From contig NZ_JAPDRF010000001.1 of assembly GCF_040706615.1 (NCBI RefSeq), positions 372,001 to 436,000 of the forward strand: 64,000 nucleotides of DNA, given 5' to 3'. Position numbers and translations under genes: made by a program. Below the pieces are notes generated by a model. It had not been told where the DNA came from and searched no databases. It worked only from the letters and a program-made list of their open reading frames with translations. Below, piece by piece: positions 33,494 to 41,799 of the stretch. Positions within the stretch are counted from its first letter, which is position 1. Each line of letters opens with the position of its first letter. The stretch is from Lentisalinibacter sediminis. Lineage in GTDB: Bacteria > Pseudomonadota > Gammaproteobacteria > Steroidobacterales > Woeseiaceae.

Positions 33494-34276
33494 ATGAACC
33501 TCCGGCGGGCCATTGCGCTTCTCACGGCCCTTCTGCTGGTCGCGGGCTGCGGAGATGATGTTGCGGATGATCCGGGTGCTGCGGGGAGCGATCCGGTGAC
33601 GCTGGCACTCGCAGCCGAGGCACGCCCCGCCGCGGACCGGGAGCGGGACGCCGTTCGCAAACCCGGCGAAGTACTCGCCTTCTTCGGCATCGAACCCGGC
33701 ATGACCGTGCTGGACGTCTTCTCCGGCGGCGGCTATTACACGGAGATCACGGCGCGCATCGTCGGGCCGTCCGGGCGGGTCATCGCCCACAACAACCGGG
33801 CCTATCTGGACTATGCCGCCGAGGAGATCGCGGCGCGCTATGCCGGCGGGCGGTTGGCCAACGTCAAACGGCTGGACGGTCCTGTGACCGGCATCGAGCC
33901 GGAGGCGGGGAGCGTCGACGTGGCGCTGCTGATTCTGGCCTATCACGACATCTATTTCCGGCCCGACGACGGCTCGTGGCCGCGCATCGACGGCCCCGGA
34001 ATGCTGCGCCGCATCCGCGAGGCGCTCCGCCCGGGCGGCATCCTCGGCGTGGTGGATCACGCAGGCAGCCCGGACATCACGACCGCGGAGATCGGCCGGC
34101 TGCACCGCATCGACGAGGCGAGGCTCGCGCGTGAGATCGAGGCCGCGGGATTCGAGCTGGTGGAGCGCAGCGACATCCTCAGTAACCCGCAGGACACACG
34201 CCTCACCCCCATGTACGACCCGGGGATACGGGGTCGCACGGATCGGCTGGTGTTGAAATTCCGCAAGCCCGGCTGA
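33494..34276 (+). CDS. Lipoprotein with class I SAM-dependent methyltransferase fold
   Basis: 260 aa. Lipobox 'LLLVAGC' (Cys19) marks an exported lipoprotein, yet the rest is a Rossmann methyltransferase: motif I 'VLDVFSGGGYYTEITARIVG', a later acidic strand 'SVDVALLILAYHDIYF', and 'ALRPGGILGVVDHAG'. SAM is not expected in the periplasm. These exported methyltransferase-like proteins (common in proteobacteria) either have another function or are retained inside. It begins 4 bp after the FAD oxidase stop, so it is co-transcribed with the putative ether-lipid genes. Confidence 0.85.
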   Translation: MNLRRAIALLTALLLVAGCGDDVADDPGAAGSDPVTLALAAEARPAADRERDAVRKPGEVLAFFGIEPGMTVLDVFSGGGYYTEITARIVGPSGRVIAHNNRAYLDYAAEEIAARYAGGRLANVKRLDGPVTGIEPEAGSVDVALLILAYHDIYFRPDDGSWPRIDGPGMLRRIREALRPGGILGVVDHAGSPDITTAEIGRLHRIDEARLAREIEAAGFELVERSDILSNPQDTRLTPMYDPGIRGRTDRLVLKFRKPG

Positions 34277-34371
34277 GGTAACCCGAGGCGGCACCGGGGA
34301 TGTGACCCGTTTCACGACAGTCTCCTCGCGGAGCGCCCTACAATGTTCGCGGTATCCGTACCAGGAGCAGG

Positions 34372-35241
34372 ATGCTGTATCCGGATCCGCATATCGTCAG
34401 TTCTCTCACCGCGGGTGCGGCGTTCGCCGCAGCGTTCCTGCTGACCAGCAAGTGCTGGCAGGTCGCGGGCGGCCTGTTGCGCCGGCCATCACCTCTCGGC
34501 GTGGGCATACGCACCGAGCCCGGCGATGATCTCCGCCGTCAGCTGCGGGACACGGATATCCGTGCCGCGATGCACCTGGCCGCCGCATTCGTCCTGCTGA
34601 GTGTCTTCGTGGCGTTGTTGTTCGCCGGCAGCGACCGCTGGTGGTCGGACCTGCAACCCTGGGCCTGGTGGCTGGTATCGCTGTTCCTGGCGGCGGTGGC
34701 CGCCTACGAGGTGCGCGTGCTGCTCGGCCTCCTGCAGACCCGGCTGCGGGCGGCGCGGTCGCTGAATGCCCACATCGCCACTGCACAGCGCCTCGAGTAT
34801 GTCGCGGCCCGTGGCAACTACCTCTTCCACTGCGTGCCGGTCGGCGATACCCGCATCGACCACATCGTGCTCGGCACAAACGGCCTGTATGCGGTGCATG
34901 TGATCGATCGGCCGCCGCGGGGAGACCGGACGGCAAGCCTGGAGGCCGGCAGCGTCGTGTTCGGGGCCGAAGGAGGCGAGCCGCATACCCTCAAGGACTG
35001 GCGGAGTCTGGTTGCGCGCCTCACCCGGGAGCTGGAGGCGGGGCTCGGTCGGGCGCTCACCATCCGTTCCGTGATCGTCGTGCCCGGTTGGGACGTGTCG
35101 AGCGCGGAGGAGCGTGACACGCTGCTGGTAAACCAGTCAGCCCTGACCATGATGACCGGCTGGCGGGACCAGCGTGCCTTCCTCCTGGACGAGGAGGTAG
35201 CGGACCTGGAGCGCCTCCTGACGAAGCGCGTGAGCGCCTGA
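34372..35241 (+). CDS. Membrane-anchored NERD-like domain protein
   Basis: 289 aa. Three hydrophobic helices (about residues 8-28, 62-85 and 93-120) precede a soluble domain. The domain follows the nuclease-related (NERD) pattern, with 'DTRIDHIVLGTNGLYAVHVID' where active members have a D...V.K arrangement. The usual lysine after the last strand is not evident ('HVIDRPPRG'), so nuclease activity is doubtful. A predicted promoter-like TACAAT lies about 30 bp upstream. The gene stands alone, convergent with the Frag1/DRAM-like gene, 10 bp apart. Confidence 0.7.
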   Translation: MLYPDPHIVSSLTAGAAFAAAFLLTSKCWQVAGGLLRRPSPLGVGIRTEPGDDLRRQLRDTDIRAAMHLAAAFVLLSVFVALLFAGSDRWWSDLQPWAWWLVSLFLAAVAAYEVRVLLGLLQTRLRAARSLNAHIATAQRLEYVAARGNYLFHCVPVGDTRIDHIVLGTNGLYAVHVIDRPPRGDRTASLEAGSVVFGAEGGEPHTLKDWRSLVARLTRELEAGLGRALTIRSVIVVPGWDVSSAEERDTLLVNQSALTMMTGWRDQRAFLLDEEVADLERLLTKRVSA

Positions 35242-35251
35242 GTCCGGTCGG

Positions 35252-35989
35252 CTAGCCGTCGGCCGGCCGTTCCGGCGGGCGAAGCAGCATCCGCGCCTCC
35301 AGCCCCGTGTGCTTCCAGGAGCGCCACGCGATCAGGAAGAAGGCCTGCATCAGGATGGCGAAATTCCACTCGATGACGTTCTCGGCCTGATCCGGGTCGG
35401 GCAGGATGGCTTTCAGCACGACGTTCGTGAGCCCCATCATGAGCATCCCGGCGCACAGCCACAGGATGATGAGGGCGTGCAGCCGGATGCGCCGGTCGCC
35501 CCGTTTCGTGGCGCTGGCCAGCATGTCCCTGGCCGTGAGCAGCTGGGCCAGGGCAGTGAAGGCGAAGAAGACGTAGATGCCGTAGCGGCGCATCAGCCGC
35601 TGGAAGTCGCCCTCGGTGCCGAGGAAGGTCACGTACACGCCGAGGAACACGGCGCCGATCACGCCCAGCCACAGGATCACCGTGCCGCGGGTCTCCGGCT
35701 CGCCCCGCAGCAGGTCCAGCCAGCGGTGATTGATGACCCAGAACAGGATCAGGGCCGCCGCCGTCGGCAGCATCACCAGGCGGAACAGGTAGATGGACGG
35801 CGGGTTACGCCCGGCGGCGCTCACCGAGGTGCAGCCTTCCAGGTAGGGGATGCAGTTCGGGATGGTCTGCGCCTGGATGCTGATCACGAGGCAGAGATTG
35901 ACGACCAGGATCGGCAGCACGCCGACCCACAGGGCAGGCAGCGTGACCGGGTCCGGGCGACCGTGACGAATCTTATCCATACTATTCAT
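35252..35989 (-). CDS. Frag1/DRAM/Sfk1-like membrane protein
   Basis: 245 aa. Six hydrophobic helices: 'LPALWVGVLPILVVNLCLVI', 'LVMLPTAAALILFWVI', 'VILWLGVIGAVFLGVYVTFL', 'YGIYVFFAFTALAQLL', 'ALIILWLCAGMLMMGL' and 'WNFAILMQAFFLIAWRS'. The first external loop 'TSVSAAGRNPPSIYLFR' matches the 'S.sg....P...ifr' signature of Frag1/DRAM/Sfk1 proteins, best known from eukaryotes and involved in lipid or membrane organisation. The bacterial function is unknown. The family call is by pattern recognition only. Confidence 0.65.
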   Translation of the reverse strand: MNSMDKIRHGRPDPVTLPALWVGVLPILVVNLCLVISIQAQTIPNCIPYLEGCTSVSAAGRNPPSIYLFRLVMLPTAAALILFWVINHRWLDLLRGEPETRGTVILWLGVIGAVFLGVYVTFLGTEGDFQRLMRRYGIYVFFAFTALAQLLTARDMLASATKRGDRRIRLHALIILWLCAGMLMMGLTNVVLKAILPDPDQAENVIEWNFAILMQAFFLIAWRSWKHTGLEARMLLRPPERPADG

Positions 35990-36037
35990 ATTCCGTGCAG
36001 GGTAGGGACGTTGCGGTACAGACGAAAGCTGCCCCGG

Positions 36038-36454
36038 TCACTCCCGGGGCGGACTCCGCCGCAGGGACTTGACCGTCCCGCGGCGCTTTTTCTCATCCAC
36101 GCGGCGCCGTTTGGCGGCCGGACCGGGCCGGGTGGGGACGCGGGGCTTGCGCGAGGCGCTGGCGAGGCGCACGAGCTCGCGCAACCGCTGGACGGCCTCG
36201 CGCCGGTTCTGCCGCTGGCTGCGGTGTTCCCGGGCCTTGATGACGAGCACGCCCTCGTTGCTGATGCGCTGGTCGCCGAGATCGAGCAGCCGCCGCTTGA
36301 CGTTGGCCGGAAGCGACGAGGCAGGGATGTCCAGCCGCAGGTGGATGGCGGTGGATTGTTTGTTCACGGCCTGCCCGCCGGCACCGGCGGCGCGCACGGC
36401 GCTCATCTCCAGCTCGTCGTCGGGTAGCACGATGTTCTCCGTCAGTCTGACCAT
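36038..36454 (-). CDS. arfB: Alternative ribosome-rescue peptidyl-tRNA hydrolase ArfB
   Basis: 138 aa. It contains the release-factor catalytic motif in 'AAGAGGQAVNKQSTAIHL' (GGQ at about residues 26-28) and the basic C-terminal tail ('KRRRVDEKKRRGTVKSLRR') that enters the mRNA channel of stalled ribosomes. ArfB hydrolyses peptidyl-tRNA on non-stop ribosomes. Length is as expected for YaeJ/ArfB. It lies 13 bp downstream of the cardiolipin synthase gene on the same strand. Confidence 0.95.
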   Translation of the reverse strand: MVRLTENIVLPDDELEMSAVRAAGAGGQAVNKQSTAIHLRLDIPASSLPANVKRRLLDLGDQRISNEGVLVIKAREHRSQRQNRREAVQRLRELVRLASASRKPRVPTRPGPAAKRRRVDEKKRRGTVKSLRRSPPRE

Positions 36455-36467
36455 GTGGCATCGGACC

Positions 36468-37892
36468 TCAGAGGTAGGGTGAGAACAGCCAGGCGACGGC
36501 GTCGCGGAACCGCACCGGCACCGAGCGGTCGGCGATATCCCGATAGCTCACCGGCCGGGAGCGGGCCCGCGTCACTTCCATGTGTTCGATCATGCTGCGT
36601 GCGAAACTCGAATCGAAAATCTCGACGGCCAGCTCGAAGTTCAACCGGAGGCTCCTCGGGTCCACGTTGGCCGTACCTATCTGACAATAGTCATCGTCGA
36701 TGAGAAAAAGTTTCGTGTGGACGAATGGCCCGGGCTGGTAGTACACGCGCACACCCCACTGCAGCAGTTCCAGCAGCGAGTTGCGGGTGGCCCAGTGCAT
36801 GTAGATCAGGTTGTTCTTCGCCGGCAGGATGACGCTCACCTCGATGCCGCGTATGGCGGCGGCCTGGAGCAGGGCCACCTGTTCACGGGAGGGCAGGAAG
36901 TAGGGCGTCATGAGCCAGACGCTGCGCTTGGCGTCGGCGATGGCGCCCTGCATCACGAGGGCGATGCGGTCCAGGTCTTCGTTGGGACCGTCGGTGATGA
37001 CCCGGCAGCGCTTTCGTCCCGCTGCCACGGACCAGTCGGCTTCGGGCGTCTCCTCCGGCGGCTCGCCGGTGGCGAACAGCCAGTCGTCCCAGAACGCATC
37101 GGCCAGCTGGCGCACCACGGGGCCTTCCAGCCGGAAATGCATATCCACCACCCGGCGGCGGCCGTCCTCGCCGACGACGTGGCGGTCACCGATGTTCATG
37201 CCGCCGGTGTAACCCACGCGGCCGTCGACGGCCAGGATCTTGCGGTGGGTCCTGAGATTCAGGTGCAGCGTGGGCGGCAGCAGACGCGGCGGCAGGAAGC
37301 GGGCCACCGGCAGTCCGCGACGGGCGAGAAGCTTGCTGATTCGCGGCCACGAGTAGAGCTCGCCGATGCCGTCCACCAGGACCCGGACGGAGACGCCCCG
37401 GTCCCGCGCAGCCGTCAGGGCGTCGACGAACCGGCGGCCGGTGAGGTTGTTCTCGAAGATGTAGCTGGAGAGCAGCACCTGGCGTTCGGCCGTGTGGATA
37501 CTCTCCAGCATGGCGGGATAGGCCTCCTCGCCGTTGTGCAGGGCGCTGACGCTGTTGCCCTCGAGGAGCGGACGCAGGGAGACGACGGCACCGATATGGC
37601 CGCGCCCCGGTTCGTGCTCTGCCAGGTCTTCCTGGGTGATGATGTCGCCGCTCTCGTAACCGATGCGGAAATGGCCACCGCGCAGCTTCTTGGCCCGTGT
37701 GCGCACCCGGTTGATACCGAACATGTAGTAGCCGAGCGGGCCGAGGAACGGGATCGCCAGACAGACCACCATCCAGCCGAGCGCCGAACGGGGATCGCGC
37801 TTGTACAGCAGGGCATGTATCGCTCCGATGACCGCCAGCAGGCCATGGGTTGCGACGGCGAGCCAGCGGAGGAGCAGGTCGGGGAGCTCCAT
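36468..37892 (-). CDS. cls: Cardiolipin synthase
   Basis: 474 aa from ATG 37892. Two N-terminal membrane helices (about 8-25 and 37-58), then two phospholipase D domains with 'THRKILAVDGRVGYTGG' and 'VHTKLFLIDDDYCQIGTANVD' (HxKx4D motifs). This is the ClsA-type layout: it condenses two phosphatidylglycerols to cardiolipin in the inner membrane. The gene precedes arfB on the minus strand and follows gdhA by about 49 bp. Cardiolipin enrichment is common in halophiles, which fits the rest of the window. Confidence 0.93.
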   Translation of the reverse strand: MELPDLLLRWLAVATHGLLAVIGAIHALLYKRDPRSALGWMVVCLAIPFLGPLGYYMFGINRVRTRAKKLRGGHFRIGYESGDIITQEDLAEHEPGRGHIGAVVSLRPLLEGNSVSALHNGEEAYPAMLESIHTAERQVLLSSYIFENNLTGRRFVDALTAARDRGVSVRVLVDGIGELYSWPRISKLLARRGLPVARFLPPRLLPPTLHLNLRTHRKILAVDGRVGYTGGMNIGDRHVVGEDGRRRVVDMHFRLEGPVVRQLADAFWDDWLFATGEPPEETPEADWSVAAGRKRCRVITDGPNEDLDRIALVMQGAIADAKRSVWLMTPYFLPSREQVALLQAAAIRGIEVSVILPAKNNLIYMHWATRNSLLELLQWGVRVYYQPGPFVHTKLFLIDDDYCQIGTANVDPRSLRLNFELAVEIFDSSFARSMIEHMEVTRARSRPVSYRDIADRSVPVRFRDAVAWLFSPYL

Positions 37893-37941
37893 GAGAGCAT
37901 TCTCGCCCGCCCGGACAACGCGGGCAACGTAGCGGCCGGAT

Positions 37942-39297
37942 TCAGACCACGCCGTAGGCCAGCATGGCCTCCGCGACCTTGCGGAATCCGGCCCGGTTGG
38001 CGGCGTCGAGGTAGTCGATGCCACCGTCGTCTTCCATCTCGTGAGTGCACTTGTCGTGAATGTCGCGCATGATTTCCTTCAGGCGCCGGTCCACTTCATT
38101 GCGCGGCCAGCTCACCCGGGCCACGTTCTGGGTCTGCTCGAGCCCGCTCACGGCCACGCCCCCCGCATTGGCGGCCTTGCCCGGCGCGAAAAGGACCCGA
38201 TGCTTGCGGAAGCACTCGATGGCCTCCTCGGTGGAGGGCATGTTCGCTCCTTCCACGACCGCCAGCAGCCCGTGATCCACGAGCGTGGCGGCTGCCTCCG
38301 CGTCGATCTCGTTCTGGGTGGCGCAGGGCATGGCGACGTCGCAGGGCACGCCCCAGGGCGCCTCGCCCTCTGTGTAGGCGATCCCGCTGATCCTGCCATC
38401 GAGCTCGGCGAGGCGACCCCGCGCGCGGAACTTCAGCTCCTTGATCTCCGCGAGAGCGTCAGCCTCGAGACCGGCCTCGCAGCGGATGTGGCCGTGAGAG
38501 TCGCTGAGGGTGACCACTTTCGCCCCTTCCTGGATGGCCTTCTCTGCGGCATAGAGGGCCACGTTCCCGGCGCCGCTGATGGCGATGCGCTTACCCTCGA
38601 GGGCTTCGTCGGCGCGCTCCAGCATGTTGCGCAGGAAGTACACTGCGCCGTAGCCGGTGGCCTCCTTGCGCACCGCGCTGCCGCCGTAGGACAGGCCCTT
38701 GCCGGTCAGCACCCCCTCGAACTCGTTGGTCAGGCGCATGTACTGACCGAACATGTAGCCGATCTCGCGGCCGCCGACGCCGATATCTCCCGCGGGCACG
38801 TCCACGTCCGGACCGATATGACGGAAGAGCTCGGTCATGAAGCTCTGGCAGAACCGCATCACTTCCCGATCGGACTTGCCCTTGGGATTGAAATTGGAGC
38901 CGCCCTTGCCGCCGCCCATCGGCAGGCCCGTCAGGCTGTTCTTGAAGGTCTGCTCGAAGCCGAGGAACTTCAGCACGCTCTGGTTCACCGTCTTGTGGAA
39001 ACGAAGGCCGCCCTTGTAGGGGCCGATCGCGCGGTTGAACTGCACGCGCCAGGCCCGATTCACGTGCACGTTGCCACTGTCGTCTTCCCAGGTGACGCGG
39101 AAGACGATGATTCGGTCCGGCTCCGTCATGCGCTCGAGTATGCGCGCCTGGCGGTAGGCGCTATTGGCATGGACCAGCGGCATCACCGAGCGGGCGAGTT
39201 CACAGACGGCCTGGATGAATTCGGGCTCGTGGGCGTTGCGCTTCTCCAGCCCCTGCATGAACGCCTTCAGCATCCTCTCCGGTTTAGCACTGTCCAT
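37942..39297 (-). CDS. gdhA: NADP-type glutamate dehydrogenase
   Basis: 451 aa from ATG 39297, with AAGGAGG on the minus strand just upstream. Motifs: 'GPYKGGLRFH', 'LPMGGGKGGSNFNPKGKSD' (catalytic Lys in 'GGGKGG'), 'PAGDIGVGGREIGYMFGQYM' and the dinucleotide loop 'ISGAGNVALYAAEK'. Hexameric, about 450 residues, typical of biosynthetic GDH, which makes glutamate from 2-oxoglutarate, ammonia and NADPH. Divergent from the small DUF6491-like lipoprotein gene. Confidence 0.96.
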   Translation of the reverse strand: MDSAKPERMLKAFMQGLEKRNAHEPEFIQAVCELARSVMPLVHANSAYRQARILERMTEPDRIIVFRVTWEDDSGNVHVNRAWRVQFNRAIGPYKGGLRFHKTVNQSVLKFLGFEQTFKNSLTGLPMGGGKGGSNFNPKGKSDREVMRFCQSFMTELFRHIGPDVDVPAGDIGVGGREIGYMFGQYMRLTNEFEGVLTGKGLSYGGSAVRKEATGYGAVYFLRNMLERADEALEGKRIAISGAGNVALYAAEKAIQEGAKVVTLSDSHGHIRCEAGLEADALAEIKELKFRARGRLAELDGRISGIAYTEGEAPWGVPCDVAMPCATQNEIDAEAAATLVDHGLLAVVEGANMPSTEEAIECFRKHRVLFAPGKAANAGGVAVSGLEQTQNVARVSWPRNEVDRRLKEIMRDIHDKCTHEMEDDGGIDYLDAANRAGFRKVAEAMLAYGVV

Positions 39298-39322
39298 CGT
39301 CCGGCCTCCTTCTCCCGGTTGC

Positions 39323-39352
39323 TTGACGGCTGCGGTCACGCGGTACTATACC
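39323..39352 (+). promoter_or_regulatory. Candidate sigma70 promoter for the small lipoprotein gene
   Basis: TTGACG (39323-39328) is followed 18 bp later by TATACC (39347-39352), or 15 bp later by TACTAT. It lies about 50 bp before the ATG at 39399, in the short divergent gap with gdhA. Assigned by eye. Confidence 0.4.
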
Positions 39353-39398
39353 AACAGGCATACGGATACGCGGCGGAAGCCGGGACAAGGAGAAGGTT

Positions 39399-39836
39399 AT
39401 GAACATGGACAGGAACTGGCCACGAAACGTGCTGGCCGCAGCGGCCATACTGCTGCTCGCAGGCTGTGCCGCCACCGGTCCGCGGGAAGCGAAGCCCACC
39501 GATGTCGCCGCCGATGATCCGGAGGCGGTCCGTTGCGTAGTGCTGATGCGCATCGAACGCACAAAGGTCATCGATGACGAGAACATCTTCTTCTACATGA
39601 AGGACGGCACGATCTATCGCAATCAGCTGCCGCGCGCGTGCCCGGGACTCGGCCGGGAAGAGCGTTTCATGTACAAGGTGCCCACCGGGCGCCTGTGCGA
39701 TCTCGACGTCATCACGGTGCTGACCGATTTTGCGGGAGGCCTCAGGCCCGGGGCCGGCTGCGGTCTCGGCAGTTTCCATCCGGTGGACCCGGAAGAGGCC
39801 GATGAGCTGATCGAGATCCTGCAGCGGGACGAGTAG
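39399..39836 (+). CDS. DUF6491-like small lipoprotein (copy 1)
   Basis: 145 aa. Signal peptide with lipobox 'LLLAGC' (Cys24). The mature domain has 'CVVLMRIERTKVIDDENIFFYMKDGTIYRNQLPRACPGL' (in parts), then 'FMYKVPTGRLCDLDVITV' and 'GAGCGLGSFHPV'. Four cysteines probably form two disulfides. It is clearly homologous to the protein at 44155-44571, with the same blocks in the same order. The pattern resembles DUF6491, whose function is unknown. A good ribosome site (GGAGAAGG) precedes the ATG. Convergent with the next gene, 6 bp between the stops. Confidence 0.8.
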   Translation: MNMDRNWPRNVLAAAAILLLAGCAATGPREAKPTDVAADDPEAVRCVVLMRIERTKVIDDENIFFYMKDGTIYRNQLPRACPGLGREERFMYKVPTGRLCDLDVITVLTDFAGGLRPGAGCGLGSFHPVDPEEADELIEILQRDE

Positions 39837-39842
39837 GGGGCT

Positions 39843-40586
39843 TCAGGCCGGCGACTCCGCCGGCGGCGCCTCGTCGTCGTCGGTGAGCCGGAACGGCTGC
39901 GGATGCTCCGCGAAGATCCGTTCCATGAGACGGGTTTCCCGGTCCTCGATGGTCTGCAGGAATTCCTCGGCGCCGCCCATGGCCCGGAAGGCCCTGAAGC
40001 CGTCTTCCAGGAAGTCGTGCAGCGCACCGAAGCCCGCCAGATGGGCCGGGCCGTGTGACATGCGGATGAGGGTATAGATCATGGGCAGTTTCACGAGGCG
40101 CTCCAGGTCCCGGCCGGCCTCGAGGATGAAACCGATCTGGCGCTCGCGGTCCTCCCGGCGGCCGACTGTGCGGTAGGCCTCGGCGTAGCTCTCCTCGTCG
40201 ATCGCCTTGCCCGCGCCGAGCGCCCGCGTCATCTCGCCGTCGAGTTCCTGGCTCAGCACCTCCAGCTGCACGGCCATCCGCATCGACTCCTGGGCCTGGG
40301 CGGGCAGCATGCGCTTCAGGATGGGCGAGGCGCGTTCGAGCTGGGTGTCGCGGGGGAGGTAGTCCTTGTCGGTGTAGAGCTCCTCCAGGAAGAACTCGAC
40401 GCCGGGGCGATAACGCTCGCGCTCCTGCAGGTCCGCGTAGGTTCGCTCCAGGCGGCCCGCCTGCCAGCGCTGCAGTGCCTGGAGTTCCTCCTGGAGGCCG
40501 GGATCGTCGCTGAACTGCGCGCGCAGGCTGCGGTTGCGCACCAGCAGCTCGTCCAGGCTCATCCGGCTGATTTCTTCTCCGCTCAT
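39843..40586 (-). CDS. Conserved protein of unknown function, helical
   Basis: 247 aa, no signal peptide or membrane helix. Almost entirely helical and highly charged; the most recognisable stretch is 'GVEFFLEELYTDKDYLPRDTQLERA' (shown in part), followed by 'LPAQAQESMRMAVQLEVLSQELD'. I have seen 'FFL..LY..kd...RD' in gammaproteobacterial proteins of unknown function but cannot give a role. It lies 92 bp downstream of the six-helix membrane protein gene on the same strand. Confidence 0.7.
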   Translation of the reverse strand: MSGEEISRMSLDELLVRNRSLRAQFSDDPGLQEELQALQRWQAGRLERTYADLQERERYRPGVEFFLEELYTDKDYLPRDTQLERASPILKRMLPAQAQESMRMAVQLEVLSQELDGEMTRALGAGKAIDEESYAEAYRTVGRREDRERQIGFILEAGRDLERLVKLPMIYTLIRMSHGPAHLAGFGALHDFLEDGFRAFRAMGGAEEFLQTIEDRETRLMERIFAEHPQPFRLTDDDEAPPAESPA

Positions 40587-40678
40587 GTCTCCGATATAGC
40601 GCCGCCGGCGCCCGGCTCAACCCGCGCGCATTGTCCCGTTTTTACGCGGGTCTTGCCAATGGCGGCGCGACGTCCACG

Positions 40679-41350
40679 TCAGAACGGCTTGGTCGCGCCC
40701 AGAAAGGCCACGGAGGCGATGCCGATCCAGTACACGTAGGCCATGCCGCGGCCGATGGCGAGCTCCGACGCCAGCCGTTGCTCCAGCGCCGGATTCGGCC
40801 CCTTCTCGGCGAGCTCGCGGAAGATCGGCACCCAGTGGCGCATGATGAATCGCAGCCCGAGACCGATCACCAGCAGCAGGCTGTAGACAAGCACCTTGGT
40901 GGAGTACCAGTCCGCGCGGAAGGGCCAGTCCGTGACAAACGACCAGATAGCGGCCAGGAACAGCGCAGGGATGACGACGTAGCGGATGGCCTCGTCGATC
41001 TTGGTGAGCCGCAGCCCCCGGTCCGTATCCCGGTACACGAACGCGGCCCAGGTGAGCGACAGCCACGCGAAGGCGAGGATCCACACGATCCACAGCCAGC
41101 CACCGCCGTAGTCGTGCACTCCCAGGTTGAAGCCCATGTGCAGGCCGAGAGGCAGCAGCAGGATGATGCCCGTGCGGGCGAGGATATCGATCCGGTAGGC
41201 GGTCTCCATATGCCGCCGGCGCTCGTCCAGTGAAAGTTTCGGATTCGCCACGTTGTAGGACGTCTGGAAGACGCCCCATTCACCGCCCAGCCAGTAGACC
41301 ATCGCAAGGATGTGTAGCCAGCGCAGGACGGACTCCGGATTGATGTACAT
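40679..41350 (-). CDS. Conserved six-helix membrane protein of unknown function
   Basis: 223 aa from ATG 41350, with GGGGAGAG upstream on the minus strand. The frame is open further upstream, but through the riboswitch region with no coding character. Six predicted helices are visible, beginning 'VLRWLHILAMVYWLGGEWGVF' (in part). Histidines H13 and others in helices 1-2 ('LLPLGLHMGFNLG') could bind haem or copper as in CopD/DUF2269-like proteins; this is speculation. Divergent from the riboswitch and FAD oxidase. Confidence 0.7.
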   Translation of the reverse strand: MYINPESVLRWLHILAMVYWLGGEWGVFQTSYNVANPKLSLDERRRHMETAYRIDILARTGIILLLPLGLHMGFNLGVHDYGGGWLWIVWILAFAWLSLTWAAFVYRDTDRGLRLTKIDEAIRYVVIPALFLAAIWSFVTDWPFRADWYSTKVLVYSLLLVIGLGLRFIMRHWVPIFRELAEKGPNPALEQRLASELAIGRGMAYVYWIGIASVAFLGATKPF

Positions 41351-41584
41351 CGCTCTCCCCGATTTCTTCTTCCCGGACTCTTGACGGTTACCCACGGCAT
41401 TTAAGCAGCATCGGGGAGGGCCCGGCATAGTGGCAAACCGAAGGCGCCTGGCCCTGCAACGGCGGGTCAGGCTGCCTCGTTCGGCACGGAAAACGCGCGG
41501 CGATTTGACATCATGCCGTGCCGGAACCTGTCGGGCTCTGCCCACGATTGACAGTCTGTCGGCACCGTGCGACGCTCGGCCCTC
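41351..41584. other. Divergent intergenic region upstream of the riboswitch
   Basis: About 230 bp without a gene. Two TTGACA hexamers on the plus strand (41504-41509 and 41548-41553) are plausible -35 elements. The second would place a transcription start close to 41583, just before the riboswitch, but no good -10 is seen. Nothing else was recognised. Confidence 0.4.
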
Positions 41585-41675
41585 GTTTGAAAAAGGCACA
41601 CCGTTCGAAAGGGCGGGTCGCAAAGCCACCGGTCCCCGGCCGTTGCCGGGACAGCGGAGCTGCCAGACGGAAGCG
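41585..41675 (+). promoter_or_regulatory. c-di-GMP-I (GEMM) riboswitch aptamer, candidate
   Basis: Conserved GEMM-I elements occur in order. 'AAGGCACACC' (41593-41602) stands in for the GGCAAACC strand. A six-pair helix CCGTTC/GGGCGG (41601-41606 with 41611-41616, G-U pairs included) is capped by the GAAA tetraloop (41607-41610). 'GTCGCAAAGCC' (41617-41627) matches the nearly invariant GACGCAAAGCC joining strand. 'ACCGGTCC' starts a second hairpin closed by 'GCCGGGAC' (to 41652). 'AGCGGAGCTGCC' (41653-41664) matches the AGCNGGGUUGCC 3' strand. It lies 125 bp upstream of the FAD-linked oxidase on the same strand. A cGAMP-specific GEMM-Ib variant cannot be excluded by eye. Confidence 0.82.
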
Positions 41676-41768
41676 CGATTCGGCGTTCTGCCGCGCGCGC
41701 CCATCCGGGCCATCCTCCGCTCATTCCCGCTCCGGGACCGATGACCGGCAACGTGCCGCAGTCCGTTG

Positions 41769-41784
41769 GCGGGATCCGTCCCGC
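41769..41784 (+). promoter_or_regulatory. Hairpin abutting the ribosome site of the FAD oxidase
   Basis: GCGGGA (41769-41774) pairs perfectly with TCCCGC (41779-41784) across a TCCG loop, and the GGAGGA Shine-Dalgarno follows at once (41785-41790). There is no U-tract. If the upstream aptamer is real, this is a candidate translational expression platform; that link is inference. Confidence 0.5.
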
Positions 41785-41799
41785 GGAGGAACGACACCG

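Noticed and set aside
38041..39402. Long plus-strand frame over gdhA
   Set aside because: GdhA motifs on the other strand are complete.
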